From an uncultured Dokdonia sp. (lineage in GTDB: Bacteria > Bacteroidota > Bacteroidia > Flavobacteriales > Flavobacteriaceae), in NCBI GenBank assembly GCA_947503305.1, contig CANNDF010000001.1, forward strand, positions 620,001-684,000: 64,000 nucleotides of DNA, read 5' to 3'. The translations under genes were made by a program, and so were the position numbers. Shown piece by piece: positions 1 to 9,524 of this stretch (position 1 is the stretch's first letter; the number at the start of each line of letters is the position of its first letter). The notes under the pieces are model-generated. The model saw only the letters and a list, made by a program, of their open reading frames with translations, was not told the origin of the DNA and did not search any database.

Positions 1-478
1 CAGGAATATTTTCTGTAGAGATTCCCGCATTGCTATAGATTTTTTTTGAGGAAGCAGAGGTTTGATAAGGAAGCTGTCTCAAGGCTCCATTCATTGCATA
101 CCCCATTTGTTGAGCAATACCTTGTATTGCTGCAATTTCGCCTATAGCAGGAGAAGGGGTTTTTATTTTTTGATCTACATTCTTTATAAAGTTATGATGG
201 CTTTGTAAAAATGTCCCATCTTTAATATGCACACTACTTTCGGTATCTATAATTTCGATACCGTTATATGACTGCCTAAAATAAATATGCTGTACATTAC
301 TAGTGCTACTGATATGTTGATCCGTAATTTTGTAGTTAGCAATATCTGATGGTTGTAGTACATTGTTCTTTACTTGTAGTAATAGATATTTATCAATATC
401 TGAAGATCGAGTTTGTGTATTGCCTGAAAAAGAAAATACCAAAAATAAAAAGAGTAGGAATAGTAATTTTTTATGCAT
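1..478 (-). CDS. M36 (fungalysin-type) metallopeptidase precursor, 5' part only
   Basis: The reading frame opens with ATG at 478 on the minus strand and runs off the left edge, giving about 159 residues. It starts with a clear signal peptide (MHKKLLFLLFLFLVFSF). It then shows a fungalysin/thermolysin propeptide (FTP) pattern: RQSYNGIEII, followed by a V-H-I-K-D-G stretch and a hydrophilic Q-S-H-H-N-F segment. FTP domains of this type precede secreted zinc metallopeptidases of family M36, which Bacteroidota commonly export. The HExxH catalytic domain would lie outside the window, so the peptidase assignment rests on the propeptide alone. The gene is divergent from the secretion operon at 791 and probably independent of it. 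Confidence 0.7.
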   Translation of the reverse strand, partial: MHKKLLFLLFLFLVFSFSGNTQTRSSDIDKYLLLQVKNNVLQPSDIANYKITDQHISSTSNVQHIYFRQSYNGIEIIDTESSVHIKDGTFLQSHHNFIKNVDQKIKTPSPAIGEIAAIQGIAQQMGYAMNGALRQLPYQTSASSKKIYSNAGISTENIP

Positions 479-790
479 TTTGTAGTTTTTGTTTAAGTAA
501 TTGACAATCAAAGATCACGAATCTCTTAAAAAAACTTTAAAATGCAAAGCCTGGGATAGTTAATATTTACATTTTATTACAATAAAAACGCATTTAACCA
601 AATTTAAAATTGCACATCAATCTGATTAAAGACACTTTTATTGTGATGAAAAACAAGTTTTGCAAAAAAATCCATTAGGATGTTTATGAAGCGGTTTTCC
701 TATAAAATTATGATGGATTTAGTACTATGTATAGGGTTGTTTTTATAATTTTCTACTATATTTAAAACCTTATAATAATGAAACCTTCTT
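479..790. other. Divergent intergenic region
   Basis: About 310 bases, very AT-rich, lying between the divergent peptidase and pseudopilin genes, so it must hold both promoters. I could not find a convincing TTG / TAnnTTTG flavobacterial promoter pair, a repeat or a small gene in it. Confidence 0.5.
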
Positions 791-1201
791 TTGAAACGAA
801 TTTTTAAACATAAACTCCCAGCATTTAATTTACAAGAGATGCTTATAGTTCTTGCAATTATCGGCATTTTATTGCTTTTGGCAATGCCTAAGCTTATGCC
901 GTTAATTTCTAAAACAAAAAGTCTAGAAGCTCAAACACAATTAAAGCATATTCATAATATGCAGACGTTATATAGTTACTCGTATTCCAAGTATTCTGGA
1001 GATTTTGATGAGATAGATTTTGAAGCTCCAAAAACGGTTAAAGAAGGAGGTACTGCAAACTATGTATATGAGATTGTAGCTGTCTCTTCAGACAATTTTA
1101 AAGTAAGAGCAACAGCGATTACGGATTTTGACAGGGATGGGGTTTTTAATGTTTGGGAGATCGATGAGAATGGAAATCCTAGGCAAGTAATTAAGGATTA
1201 A
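791..1201 (+). CDS. Major pseudopilin, GspG/PilA-like
   Basis: This 136-residue protein has a class III prepilin signal. A short basic leader ends in PA, cleavage is predicted before F12, and mature FNLQE has Glu at +5, followed by a hydrophobic helix (MLIVLAIIGILLLLAMP). The C-terminal part contains DFDRDGVFNVWEIDENG, resembling the calcium-binding C-terminus of GspG major pseudopilins. It would be processed by the peptidase encoded next and assembled into the pseudopilus of the type II-like system. The start is unusual: the only in-frame initiator before the prepilin leader is TTG at 791, because an in-frame stop lies at 779-781. It is the first gene of a dense operon, and its last base overlaps the next gene's start. 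Family assignment is strong; the exact GspG name is inference. Confidence 0.88.
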   Translation: MKRIFKHKLPAFNLQEMLIVLAIIGILLLLAMPKLMPLISKTKSLEAQTQLKHIHNMQTLYSYSYSKYSGDFDEIDFEAPKTVKEGGTANYVYEIVAVSSDNFKVRATAITDFDRDGVFNVWEIDENGNPRQVIKD

Positions 1202-1728
1202 TGTTTCTTATAAAGGTGATATTGATGGCTAGTTTACTAGTCATTTTTTATCAGGATCACAAGGATCGAATGGTATTTTGGTGGCTGTTTGTATCTGTAG
1301 CTATTGGTCTATCTATACTACATATAGGACGAGTAGGGTCGTTGCAATATGGTATACATATAGCTTTTAACACCAGTATTGTATTAATTATGTTACTTAT
1401 TTTGAAGGGGTATATAAAAATAAGAATGCAAACCGCTAGGTTGCAAGAAGTATTAGGTCTGGGAGATATTTTTTTCCTTTTTGCAATAGCTTTAGGTTTT
1501 TCAACTGTAAGTTTTGTGACCTTATTAGTATTTGGACTTCTTTTTTCGTTATTAACACATTTCCTATTACAAGGAAGGTATGTAAGTATGCTTTTACAAA
1601 AGCATACTCAAGATTCTAATAACAGATCGACAAAGACAGTTCCACTGGCAGGATATTTATCTATTTTTTTTGCAGGAGTACTCTTAGTAGATTGGTTAGG
1701 GTTGTATGATAATTTATATATGATATGA
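1201..1728 (+). CDS. Prepilin peptidase, A24 family, short form
   Basis: A 175-residue polytopic membrane protein, matching the size of the peptidase half of PilD/GspO without the N-terminal methylase domain. It shows the two aspartates expected of an A24 aspartic peptidase: D19 in a YQDHKD context after the first transmembrane segment, and D89 in the GLGD motif (GxGD). A V-P-L-A-G-Y stretch near residue 150 is also typical. It should cleave the leaders of the three pseudopilins encoded in this operon. It starts at the last base of the upstream stop codon and overlaps gspE by 4 bases, implying translational coupling. Methylation of the new N-terminus is probably absent or done elsewhere. Confidence 0.88.
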   Translation: MFLIKVILMASLLVIFYQDHKDRMVFWWLFVSVAIGLSILHIGRVGSLQYGIHIAFNTSIVLIMLLILKGYIKIRMQTARLQEVLGLGDIFFLFAIALGFSTVSFVTLLVFGLLFSLLTHFLLQGRYVSMLLQKHTQDSNNRSTKTVPLAGYLSIFFAGVLLVDWLGLYDNLYMI

Positions 1729-3149
1729 CTATGGATACGACAAAAACATATCATATTCCTGTAGCATTACAGCAATTACTAAGCGCAGCTCAGGCATACC
1801 AATATCGCATTGTACCTATTGCAAAAGAAGGAGATAGAGTTGTGTTTTATTCGGATACATTGTCTCCAGAAGTATTATCTCAGGAGCTTTTTATTTTTTT
1901 GGGTTATGAAGTCCGGATAGAGTCTATAGAAACCTCTCTTTTAGATACATATTTAAGTACAAATTTCAGAAAGGCATTTCATCAAGAAAATCAAACCCTT
2001 ACCTATACCCAGGATTTTTTAGAAAAAATACTCCTAACAGCAAAAGCTATGGGGAGTAGTGATATTCATTTTGAACCTTTTGAAGAGAGTTGTCGTATTC
2101 GGTTACGATTAGACGGGAAACTCAAAGAGCAGTATCGTATTCCTAAAGAAGAATATCCTGTTATTATTAATAAGATTAAAAATCAGGCAAATCTAGATAT
2201 ATCTCAAAATCGATTGCCTCAGGATGGGCGGATTACCATAAAAACACCATCTGATGAGTTTGATATCAGGGTTTCTACACTCCCTTCTATGAATGGAGAA
2301 AGTATAGTACTCCGTATTTTAAGTAAGGATACATCAAATATTCAACTGGATCAATTAGGGTTTACAGAAGAAGAACTACAGAAATATAAGGAAGGAGTTC
2401 GTAATCCTAATGGCATTGTTCTTATATCGGGTCCTACAGGTTCAGGAAAAACAACCACATTATATGCAACATTAAAGCTCTTAAACAAGCCACAAACTAA
2501 GATTCTAACCATAGAAGATCCTATAGAGTACACCTTAGAAGGGGTTATGCAGATGCAGTTACGAGAAGATATAGGTTTGGATTTTGAAACTGCATTAAAA
2601 ACATTTTTACGTCAGGATCCCGATATTATTATGGTAGGAGAAATACGGGATGTAAAAACAGCAAATATGGCGATACGAGCGGCCCTTACAGGACATTTGG
2701 TATTATCTACTATTCATACCAATTCTGCCTGGGCAACAATATCCCGTTTGATTGATATGGGAGTCCCTGCACACTTAATAGCCAGTACCTTAAATCTAAG
2801 TGTCGCACAACGACTTGTACGAAAACTATGCTCACATTGTAAAGAGAAAGTTCTTATACAAAAAGATACCTTCCCTATACATTTTTCAATACCTCATGAT
2901 TTTACACATCATTATATAGCAAAAGGATGTAATCAATGTTACCATACAGGATACTCTGGTCGAAAAGCGATCTATGAATTACTCCCTATTACAAAGGCAT
3001 TATCAGTCCATATAAAAAATAATGAACTTCAGATAGATGACTATCTAGAAGCAGAACATATAAAACAACTAAGCGATCAGGCAGTATACCTTATCCAGGA
3101 AGGAGAGACTTCTGTAGATGAAGTTTTTGCATTGCTTGCTAATCAATGA
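1725..3149 (+). CDS. gspE: GspE/PilB-type secretion ATPase
   Basis: A 474-residue cytoplasmic hexameric ATPase that would power pseudopilus assembly. The nucleotide-binding half is complete: Walker A GPTGSGKTTT near residue 235, Asp box ILTIEDPIEY, Walker B DPDIIMVGEIRD near 298, and His box TGHLVLSTIHTN near 322. A tetracysteine zinc site follows, with CSHC near 368 and CNQC near 402, as in GspE/PilB and unlike PilT. The N-terminal N1E domain is short compared with proteobacterial GspE. It is the only such ATPase in the operon and no PilT-like retraction ATPase is present, which favours a secretion role over twitching pili. Confidence 0.95.
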   Translation: MTMDTTKTYHIPVALQQLLSAAQAYQYRIVPIAKEGDRVVFYSDTLSPEVLSQELFIFLGYEVRIESIETSLLDTYLSTNFRKAFHQENQTLTYTQDFLEKILLTAKAMGSSDIHFEPFEESCRIRLRLDGKLKEQYRIPKEEYPVIINKIKNQANLDISQNRLPQDGRITIKTPSDEFDIRVSTLPSMNGESIVLRILSKDTSNIQLDQLGFTEEELQKYKEGVRNPNGIVLISGPTGSGKTTTLYATLKLLNKPQTKILTIEDPIEYTLEGVMQMQLREDIGLDFETALKTFLRQDPDIIMVGEIRDVKTANMAIRAALTGHLVLSTIHTNSAWATISRLIDMGVPAHLIASTLNLSVAQRLVRKLCSHCKEKVLIQKDTFPIHFSIPHDFTHHYIAKGCNQCYHTGYSGRKAIYELLPITKALSVHIKNNELQIDDYLEAEHIKQLSDQAVYLIQEGETSVDEVFALLANQ

Positions 3150-3152
3150 TTT

Positions 3153-5327
3153 ATGACACATAAAAAATTATTCATAGGAATCTGTTTGTGTATACTGCAC
3201 TGTGTGATGATAGCACAGCAGTATGACCCAGATCGGATTCAACAACTAGAAAATAAGATTACAGCATTATCTACAGATATACCTGGACTTTCTGAAAAGT
3301 TAAATATTACCATACAACAGGCCAACCTCTCTACATTTTTAGTAGCAATTTCTGAAGTACATACCCTTAATATAGATGTAGACCCTCAATTACAGAACAT
3401 CCCTATTATTAATAATTTTAAAGATGTCGTTGTCTCTGATGTGTTGCTATATATCTGTAAGAATTATAATTTGACTATAGACTTTACAGGGAGTATCTTA
3501 TTTATAACTCCTTTTGAAGATACACCTATCACTCCCCAAGAGCGACAGATTCCTTTGCGATATGATCCTACGTCCCAACTACTTACTATAGACCTAAAAA
3601 ATGATAACCTTGCCGAGGCTTTTAAGCTTATTTCTGATGTTTCTGGTAAGGGGCTCTTTTTTACTCCCGATCTGGATACCAAACAAATATCTGCATTTAT
3701 CAAAGAAATGCCCTTTGAAATTGCGATGGAAAAAATTGCCTATTCTAATAATCTTGTGGTTTCAAAAACCAAGGAGGGTTCTTTTGAGTTTGAAGCATTG
3801 GTATCTGGGAATAATGGAAATCAGGGCAATACAACTTCGGTAGCAAGACCGGCAAGACCCCGAAGAGCCAATTTCTTTTTTAAAGTATTAGATCCAGAAA
3901 CAGGACATCTGGATGTTGACTTTCAGAATGTCGCTATAGCAGATATTATATACGATATAGGAAACGAATTAAAACTAAATATATTTACAGCTAGCCCTTT
4001 AGATAATGCAGGAATAGCAACGGTTAAAGCAAAAGATATATCTTTTGATCAACTACTTACAAAGATATTTGAAAATGCAACAGTAGCCTCTGGAGGAAGT
4101 ACTACAAGTACCTCAACGACAAACCCTAGAAATCAAAATAGCCCATCATCAAATAGCTTAGTGCGATTTACCTTTAAAAAAGAAGAAGGGGTTTATTATT
4201 TTGGTACCGATAAGCAACTTACACTTCGAACATCAGAAGTAATCCCTTTGCGATACCGTTCTATAGGAATATTATCAGACCCACAACGTTCCGGGAGAAG
4301 TGCAGGAAGATCCACATCTAGTTTTGGATCTAACTCCGGGATAGGCTTTAACTCTGGATTTGGAAATACAAACTTTAATCAGAATAATTCAAATCTAAAT
4401 ACTCAGAGAAATACTCAGAATAATCAAAATAGAGAAAATGCAGATATAAGTGCTCTTATTCCTAGTGATGTAAAACAGGATTTAACAATTATCTCCGATA
4501 AAGAATTAAACAGTTTTATTGTAAGTGGAGCCAGTGCAGATATCGAACGTTTTAAACAGTTTGTAAAGGAAATAGATAAGCAAATCCCTGTAGTTATCAT
4601 AGAAGTTATGATTCTAGAAGTAAGTAAGAGTGCTACTCTTGATGCTGGAATCGAATGGGGCATAGGGTCAGAACCTACCACAACACAAGGCGCTATATTC
4701 CCGGAGACTAATATTGCATTAGGAGCAAATACGATCAACCGTATTTTAGGACGTATAGATGGATCTAGTTTTTTCAATATAGGAGAGGTAGGGCCTAACT
4801 TTTTTGCTACCATTAGAGCCTCAGAATCCAATGGGAATTTTAAAATAAGATCATCCCCTCGTATTACGACCTTAAATGGGCATCGTGCTTATTTTTCAAA
4901 CGGCCAGACAAGTTATTTTGAAATTACACAAAACCAGTTTCTAGGAACTCAAAACCCAGTGGTTAGTGAGAGCACTAGTTTTGTCCCTATAGATGCTGAG
5001 CTATCTCTGGAAGTACTCCCTTTTGTATCGGCAGATGGAGAAATTACGATGGATATAAAAGTAATTCAATCCAGTTTTAGCGGAGAACGTATTACAGAAA
5101 CAGGACCCCCAGAAGTAAGCTCCAGAGAGTTTACATCAATTATAAAATCACGTAATAATGATATTGTCGTTTTAGGAGGATTAGAAGAAACCAGTAAAAA
5201 TGATTCTGGAACCGGAGTTCCATTTCTGGCACGTATTCCAGTGATCAAATGGTTGTTTAGTAGACGTGTACGTACAGATTCAAAATCAAAACTTACGGTA
5301 CTTATAAAACCCACAGTAATAAAATAA
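3153..5327 (+). CDS. gspD: Secretin, GspD/PilQ family
   Basis: A 724-residue outer-membrane secretin with a Sec signal peptide ending near AQQ. The periplasmic part contains N0-like and N1-like modules (roughly residues 45-115, 130-195 and 245-310), separated by a Ser/Asn/Thr/Gly-rich linker (around 385-430). The C-terminal third is the secretin barrel domain, with motifs such as SSPRITTLNG, NGQTSYFEI, LGGLEE and PFLARIPVIKWLF. It would form the exit channel for substrates. The asparagine-rich linker (FGNTNFNQNNSN) is characteristic of Bacteroidota homologues. It lies 3 bases after gspE and overlaps the next gene by one base. No pilotin was identified, although two lipoproteins downstream are candidates. 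Confidence 0.93.
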   Translation: MTHKKLFIGICLCILHCVMIAQQYDPDRIQQLENKITALSTDIPGLSEKLNITIQQANLSTFLVAISEVHTLNIDVDPQLQNIPIINNFKDVVVSDVLLYICKNYNLTIDFTGSILFITPFEDTPITPQERQIPLRYDPTSQLLTIDLKNDNLAEAFKLISDVSGKGLFFTPDLDTKQISAFIKEMPFEIAMEKIAYSNNLVVSKTKEGSFEFEALVSGNNGNQGNTTSVARPARPRRANFFFKVLDPETGHLDVDFQNVAIADIIYDIGNELKLNIFTASPLDNAGIATVKAKDISFDQLLTKIFENATVASGGSTTSTSTTNPRNQNSPSSNSLVRFTFKKEEGVYYFGTDKQLTLRTSEVIPLRYRSIGILSDPQRSGRSAGRSTSSFGSNSGIGFNSGFGNTNFNQNNSNLNTQRNTQNNQNRENADISALIPSDVKQDLTIISDKELNSFIVSGASADIERFKQFVKEIDKQIPVVIIEVMILEVSKSATLDAGIEWGIGSEPTTTQGAIFPETNIALGANTINRILGRIDGSSFFNIGEVGPNFFATIRASESNGNFKIRSSPRITTLNGHRAYFSNGQTSYFEITQNQFLGTQNPVVSESTSFVPIDAELSLEVLPFVSADGEITMDIKVIQSSFSGERITETGPPEVSSREFTSIIKSRNNDIVVLGGLEETSKNDSGTGVPFLARIPVIKWLFSRRVRTDSKSKLTVLIKPTVIK

Positions 5328-6538
5328 TGATAGCTACGCTTTCGCGAAATATAATCTATGGAAAAACCTATGCTGCTATTGAGCATTTAGGGACTGATGC
5401 CACATCTAAGATTCATATCCTTATAGCCAAAAAAAACAAAGGAGAATTAACGATAGCCGATCAAAGTACCCTGTCAAATGCCGAAGAAATAAATGAATAT
5501 GCTTTTAAACCTAGACATGCCCATTTATTGATTAATAACAATCAAGTAGTACAGAAAGAAATACCTATCACGTCTCAACTTCCTAAAGAAGCTCTGGTTA
5601 ATCAGGCATTTCCTAATATAGATATGAAAGCCTTCTATTATGAAGTGTATTATACAGAGACCAAAGCGTATGTTTTTATATGTAGAAAAATCTATATTGA
5701 TGCATTAATCCAAACGTATGAAACGTATAAGGTATATATAACTGGATGGAGTCTTGGAATTACAAGCGTAACACATATGCTCTCTTTTATAGATGAAAGT
5801 ACGATAGTAACCTCAACACATACCTTACAGGTAGAAGACAATAAATGGATAGGAGTCACCCCTATAGAAAAACAGAAACAAGGAATAAACTATTACTCTA
5901 TAGAAGGTATAAAAGTGGAGTCTACCTATATTAATACCTTAGGAGCTGCTTTTGCATCTATGATCAATAGCGATGCAGTTACGGTCACAAATTCTTATGA
6001 TGCCCAAAAAGAAAAACAATCGTATTACACACAAAATCAGATTTTTAGATTAGGAATCCCTGTTGCTCTGGGAATTCTTCTATGTGTGGTACTAATTAAC
6101 TTTATACTCTACAGTCATTATTTTAATCAAGTGGCTTCATTAGGAGCTATAGGAGATGCCAATACAGCACAAAAAACACTACTTGTCAAAAAAGATTCTA
6201 TCGTATCTCAAAAACAAAAACTTTTTGAGGATGTAATAGAATCGGCATCATCATCATCGTCTTTTTATATAGACCGCGTGATCGATATGATGCCTGCTAC
6301 AATACTTCTTGATGAATTACAATACCATCCTTTACTTAAGAAAGTGATAAAAAGCAAACCTCTGGCAGTACAAGAAAATACCATAGTCATTATAGGAAAA
6401 ACAACAAAGAATTCAGATATGTCAGAATGGATTTCGGAGATAGAAGGGATTGATTTTATAGAAGAAGTATCTATAAAAAGTTTAGAAAAAAAAGGGGCAT
6501 ACACTCATTTCAGTGTTGAGATTAGCATAGGTTCATAA
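5327..6538 (+). CDS. GspL-like / PilM-PilN fusion-type assembly protein
   Basis: A 403-residue protein with a cytoplasmic N-terminal half, one transmembrane segment (about residues 243-263, GIPVALGILLCVVLINFIL), a coiled stretch and a C-terminal periplasmic domain with the PilN-like pattern IDRVIDMMPATILLDELQ. This is the layout of GspL (actin-like PilM domain fused to a PilN-type domain), which links the ATPase to the inner-membrane platform. I infer the family from topology, length and position between the secretin and a PilO-like gene; similarity is weak by eye. The first codons contain part of the CTTTCGCGAAA palindrome that recurs in this window. Confidence 0.7.
   Translation: MIATLSRNIIYGKTYAAIEHLGTDATSKIHILIAKKNKGELTIADQSTLSNAEEINEYAFKPRHAHLLINNNQVVQKEIPITSQLPKEALVNQAFPNIDMKAFYYEVYYTETKAYVFICRKIYIDALIQTYETYKVYITGWSLGITSVTHMLSFIDESTIVTSTHTLQVEDNKWIGVTPIEKQKQGINYYSIEGIKVESTYINTLGAAFASMINSDAVTVTNSYDAQKEKQSYYTQNQIFRLGIPVALGILLCVVLINFILYSHYFNQVASLGAIGDANTAQKTLLVKKDSIVSQKQKLFEDVIESASSSSSFYIDRVIDMMPATILLDELQYHPLLKKVIKSKPLAVQENTIVIIGKTTKNSDMSEWISEIEGIDFIEEVSIKSLEKKGAYTHFSVEISIGS
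5336..5350. repeat. ACGCTTTCGCGAAAT, one-sided palindrome copy
   Basis: Within the first codons of the GspL-like gene; shares TTTCGCGAAA with copies at 10278, 43605 and 63331. Confidence 0.5.
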
Positions 6539-7051
6539 ATGACGATAAAACAAAAAAATAGCGCGCTTCTTATAGGATTTGTTACGATACTTATCCTCGC
6601 TTATTTTTTGTCTATATCGGAGACGCTTTCGCTTAAGCGTAATTATAAAAATCTTAAAAATCAGGAACTCCTTTTTGCAAATATCCCCCAGCGATTACAA
6701 GTTCTTTCTCAAAAAGAAAAGTATTACGATTCTTTATTACAGCATTATCAGATTACAGAAACGTCTCTGCAAAACAATCTCCTTAAGACCATAGACCGAT
6801 ATGCAGAAAACCATAGTATACGAGTTGTTTCTTTTAATGAACCTCATAGTATTCTTCAGAACGGTAAAAAGACACATTCCTATATGTTTAGAGTTTCCGG
6901 AGATTTTAATGCGATTTTGGGACTCGCCTATCAATTAGAACAACGAAGTAAGTTTGGGATGATTGCATCCTTACATTTTGAAAAAATAAAAAACTACCGT
7001 ACTGGCAAAGAGACTTTAGAAGGGCAATTTGTACTACAGTTAGTTCAATAA
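6539..7051 (+). CDS. PilO/GspM-like inner-membrane platform protein
   Basis: A 170-residue protein with a short cytoplasmic N-terminus, one transmembrane helix (about residues 8-26) and a periplasmic coiled-coil plus ferredoxin-like domain, the standard layout of PilO/GspM. It begins directly after the stop of the GspL-like gene, as pilN-pilO and gspL-gspM pairs do. Assignment is by topology and order; no diagnostic motif exists for this family. Confidence 0.65.
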   Translation: MTIKQKNSALLIGFVTILILAYFLSISETLSLKRNYKNLKNQELLFANIPQRLQVLSQKEKYYDSLLQHYQITETSLQNNLLKTIDRYAENHSIRVVSFNEPHSILQNGKKTHSYMFRVSGDFNAILGLAYQLEQRSKFGMIASLHFEKIKNYRTGKETLEGQFVLQLVQ

Positions 7052-7059
7052 AATATGAT

Positions 7060-7773
7060 ATGAGATATAGATTTTTTATAAGCACTTTGGGTATCACATT
7101 ACTTTTTATGAGTTGTGCTTCTACTAAGCAATTACAATTCCAAAAAGAGGTTTCCTCTTCCATAGCACTAGGTGTTATTGTCAAACGGGAAGGAGCTTTA
7201 AAAAATAATGTAGAAATCAAAGGAATCCCGGCATTATCTGATAAACTTCGGGTAGCGATCACAGAAAAAGCATTCTCTCAACACACATGGGCGCAGTACA
7301 AAAAAGCAGATGTGTATTCAAAATCTACAGTAAAAAAGGGTGATAGCCTTATCCCTACTACTACGTATTTTGAAGTAGAGCTTGTAGATGATATAGGTTA
7401 TATAGCAGCTATTAATAAAGATCAAAACATACTTACCTATATAAGAAATGGCAAGAAGGGAGGAGCCATTACAAAAGTAGCGATGGTTCCTAAAAAACCG
7501 ATGACTATAAACGCAGGGACCCATTTTTTTCTGGAGGATATAGGTAATAAAACCTATGCAATAGGAGTCTATGAAAAAGGAAATCGTATAGCACAGCTTA
7601 TGTTTTCCGAAATGAATGTATTTAAGTACCAACCATCCTATTTCTGTTTTGGAGAAAGCGATACTCATGAAGCCATCGTTATGGACTTGGTAGAAGAAGG
7701 AAAGTCATGTAAAAGGCCATTGCGTAAAAAAGCCAAAAAAGTCGCAAAAGAAAAAAGCATATTTGATTATTAA
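7060..7773 (+). CDS. Lipoprotein of the secretion operon, unknown family
   Basis: A 237-residue protein with a lipoprotein signal (lipobox LFMSC, Cys19). The mature part is mixed alpha/beta without a family I recognise, and ends in a very basic tail (KKAKKVAKEKS). Its position between the PilO-like and PilP-like genes suggests a periplasmic or outer-membrane accessory, perhaps a secretin pilotin or stabiliser; that is inference from context only. Confidence 0.6.
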   Translation: MRYRFFISTLGITLLFMSCASTKQLQFQKEVSSSIALGVIVKREGALKNNVEIKGIPALSDKLRVAITEKAFSQHTWAQYKKADVYSKSTVKKGDSLIPTTTYFEVELVDDIGYIAAINKDQNILTYIRNGKKGGAITKVAMVPKKPMTINAGTHFFLEDIGNKTYAIGVYEKGNRIAQLMFSEMNVFKYQPSYFCFGESDTHEAIVMDLVEEGKSCKRPLRKKAKKVAKEKSIFDY

Positions 7774-7794
7774 GTAGCTAGGAAAGATAAGATT

Positions 7795-9051
7795 ATGAGA
7801 AAATTAATAGCAGTACTTTTTGGGATTGTAGGAATCTACAGTTGTGAAGATATCATCAGTGTTCCAGATATAAGAGAAGATTCTATTGTGTTACTAGCAC
7901 CGGCAGATAATGTCGTGCTTAATGATGTAGAGGTTACATTTACCTGGGAAGAGGCAGACTTTGTAGATCAGTATCAAATACAAGTAGCGAGCCCTACATT
8001 TGAAGAAGCATCGCAAGTCGTACTCGATACCATCGTAGGAGATTCTCTGGCTACCATACGGAGCATTACACGATCGTTTATTCCGGATACCTATCAGTGG
8101 CGCGTAAGGGGGCTTAACAGTAATTTTCAGACGCTATATACAACCCGTAATTTTATAATAGACACGTTGGGGCAGGATGAAGATGTAGACCTGAGTATGT
8201 CTATGGTCACAACGATCGCTCCTGTAGATGGTACAACCCTTACAGAGAGTGAGATTAACTTTAATTGGGAAGCTTTAGAAAATGCAACCTCGTATAACGT
8301 ACAGATCGCATTTCCTAATTTTGAAACCCCTGTTCAAGTGGTGCGTGATACAACCCTTACAGGACTTTCATACACTACAGAACTAGCAAGTAATACATAT
8401 GAATGGAGGATCAAGGCGATGAATGATACCTCAGAAACACTCTATACAACCCATGGGTTTTCTGTGATACATCCACTAGACATATCTGGAGATTCTGTGG
8501 TATTAATAGCCCCTACATCAGGTAGTGTGATAGAAAACAATACGGTAAGTTTTTCATGGGAAGCAATACTTAACGCCACGTCTTATGAACTACAAATCGC
8601 TACCCCCGATTTTGAAAATGCGGTGCAAATACCTGTAGATATGACCTTTGATACAGCGACCACTCAATCTTTTAATCTTGAAGACGGAGTGTATGAATGG
8701 CGAGTACGAGCTCGGAATGCGATTTCAGAAACCGATGTAACAACGAGTGATTTTACTGTAGATGCTATTGAGGATTTATCCGACCAGGAAGTCATTATAA
8801 GCGCTCCCGAAGATGGATTTGAAACTACAGAAACAATGGTCTCTTTATCATGGGAACCTTTAGAACAGGCCACTCTATATAGAGTCGTCATTACCGACCT
8901 GGAAGATACTACTGTTTTCCTTGAGCAAACCACTTCAGAGACAACGATCACTGTAGATTTTATGCCTGGGATGTATACATGGGCTATCCGAGCCGAAAAC
9001 GAGACTCAAAATACTCCGTTTACACTACAAACGATCACTATTTTAGAATAA
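7795..9051 (+). CDS. Lipoprotein with four beta-sandwich repeats
   Basis: A 418-residue lipoprotein (lipobox GIYSC, Cys17) made of four repeats of about 90-100 residues. Each has an L-x-A/S-P-x-D/S-G opening, a central F-x-W-E core with YxxQIA/VxxP-x-F-E-x-A, and a closing Y-x-W-R-V/I-x-A-x-N strand. This is a fibronectin type III-like fold seen in Bacteroidota surface lipoproteins. It probably sits at the cell envelope as a scaffold or substrate-binding accessory of the system. It overlaps the following gene by one base, so it is a true operon member. Confidence 0.7.
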   Translation: MRKLIAVLFGIVGIYSCEDIISVPDIREDSIVLLAPADNVVLNDVEVTFTWEEADFVDQYQIQVASPTFEEASQVVLDTIVGDSLATIRSITRSFIPDTYQWRVRGLNSNFQTLYTTRNFIIDTLGQDEDVDLSMSMVTTIAPVDGTTLTESEINFNWEALENATSYNVQIAFPNFETPVQVVRDTTLTGLSYTTELASNTYEWRIKAMNDTSETLYTTHGFSVIHPLDISGDSVVLIAPTSGSVIENNTVSFSWEAILNATSYELQIATPDFENAVQIPVDMTFDTATTQSFNLEDGVYEWRVRARNAISETDVTTSDFTVDAIEDLSDQEVIISAPEDGFETTETMVSLSWEPLEQATLYRVVITDLEDTTVFLEQTTSETTITVDFMPGMYTWAIRAENETQNTPFTLQTITILE

Positions 9052-9524
9052 TGAATACAAAAAAACGAACCTTATATCTATTGATTGCTGTTGTGTTAAT
9101 TTACATGGCTATTATTGTTCGTTTTTTTCTGTTAAGTGATGGAGGTACAGAAGAAGACATCACATTAGACCCTATTACAGAGTTTAAGCCTATCCGTTAT
9201 GAGGTAGACAAGGATTTTACAATCAAAAATGCGTATCGGGATCCTTTTTTAGGAACTCTTTCTAGAGGGAAAACAACGGTTAAAACCACACAAAAAGATC
9301 CAGATCCCGTCACCGATGATCCTTTCCCCAATGTAAATTATATCGGTCTGATCTCAGATGCAGGATCGGGAAAGAAAGTATTTTCTGTTCGTATTTCTGG
9401 TAAGGAATATGTGGTACAATCTGGTGCGACTGTAGATGGTCTTACGATCATTTCTGGAACCCCTAAGCAAGTCGTTGTATCGTATCAGGGGACAAGGAAA
9501 ACCATTAAGATTTCTGGGGGATGA
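9051..9524 (+). CDS. PilP/GspC-like protein
   Basis: A 157-residue single-pass membrane protein: transmembrane segment at residues 8-26, a disordered linker, then a small beta domain with NVNYIGLISDAGSGKKVF, VRISGKEYVV and a G-x-T-V-D-G-L-T-I segment. This matches the HR domain of GspC/PilP, which connects the inner-membrane platform to the secretin. I chose ATG at 9051, which overlaps the upstream stop by one base and puts the membrane helix at the N-terminus; a longer reading frame from 8979 overlaps the upstream gene and adds an implausible leader. Confidence 0.75.
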   Translation: MNTKKRTLYLLIAVVLIYMAIIVRFFLLSDGGTEEDITLDPITEFKPIRYEVDKDFTIKNAYRDPFLGTLSRGKTTVKTTQKDPDPVTDDPFPNVNYIGLISDAGSGKKVFSVRISGKEYVVQSGATVDGLTIISGTPKQVVVSYQGTRKTIKISGG

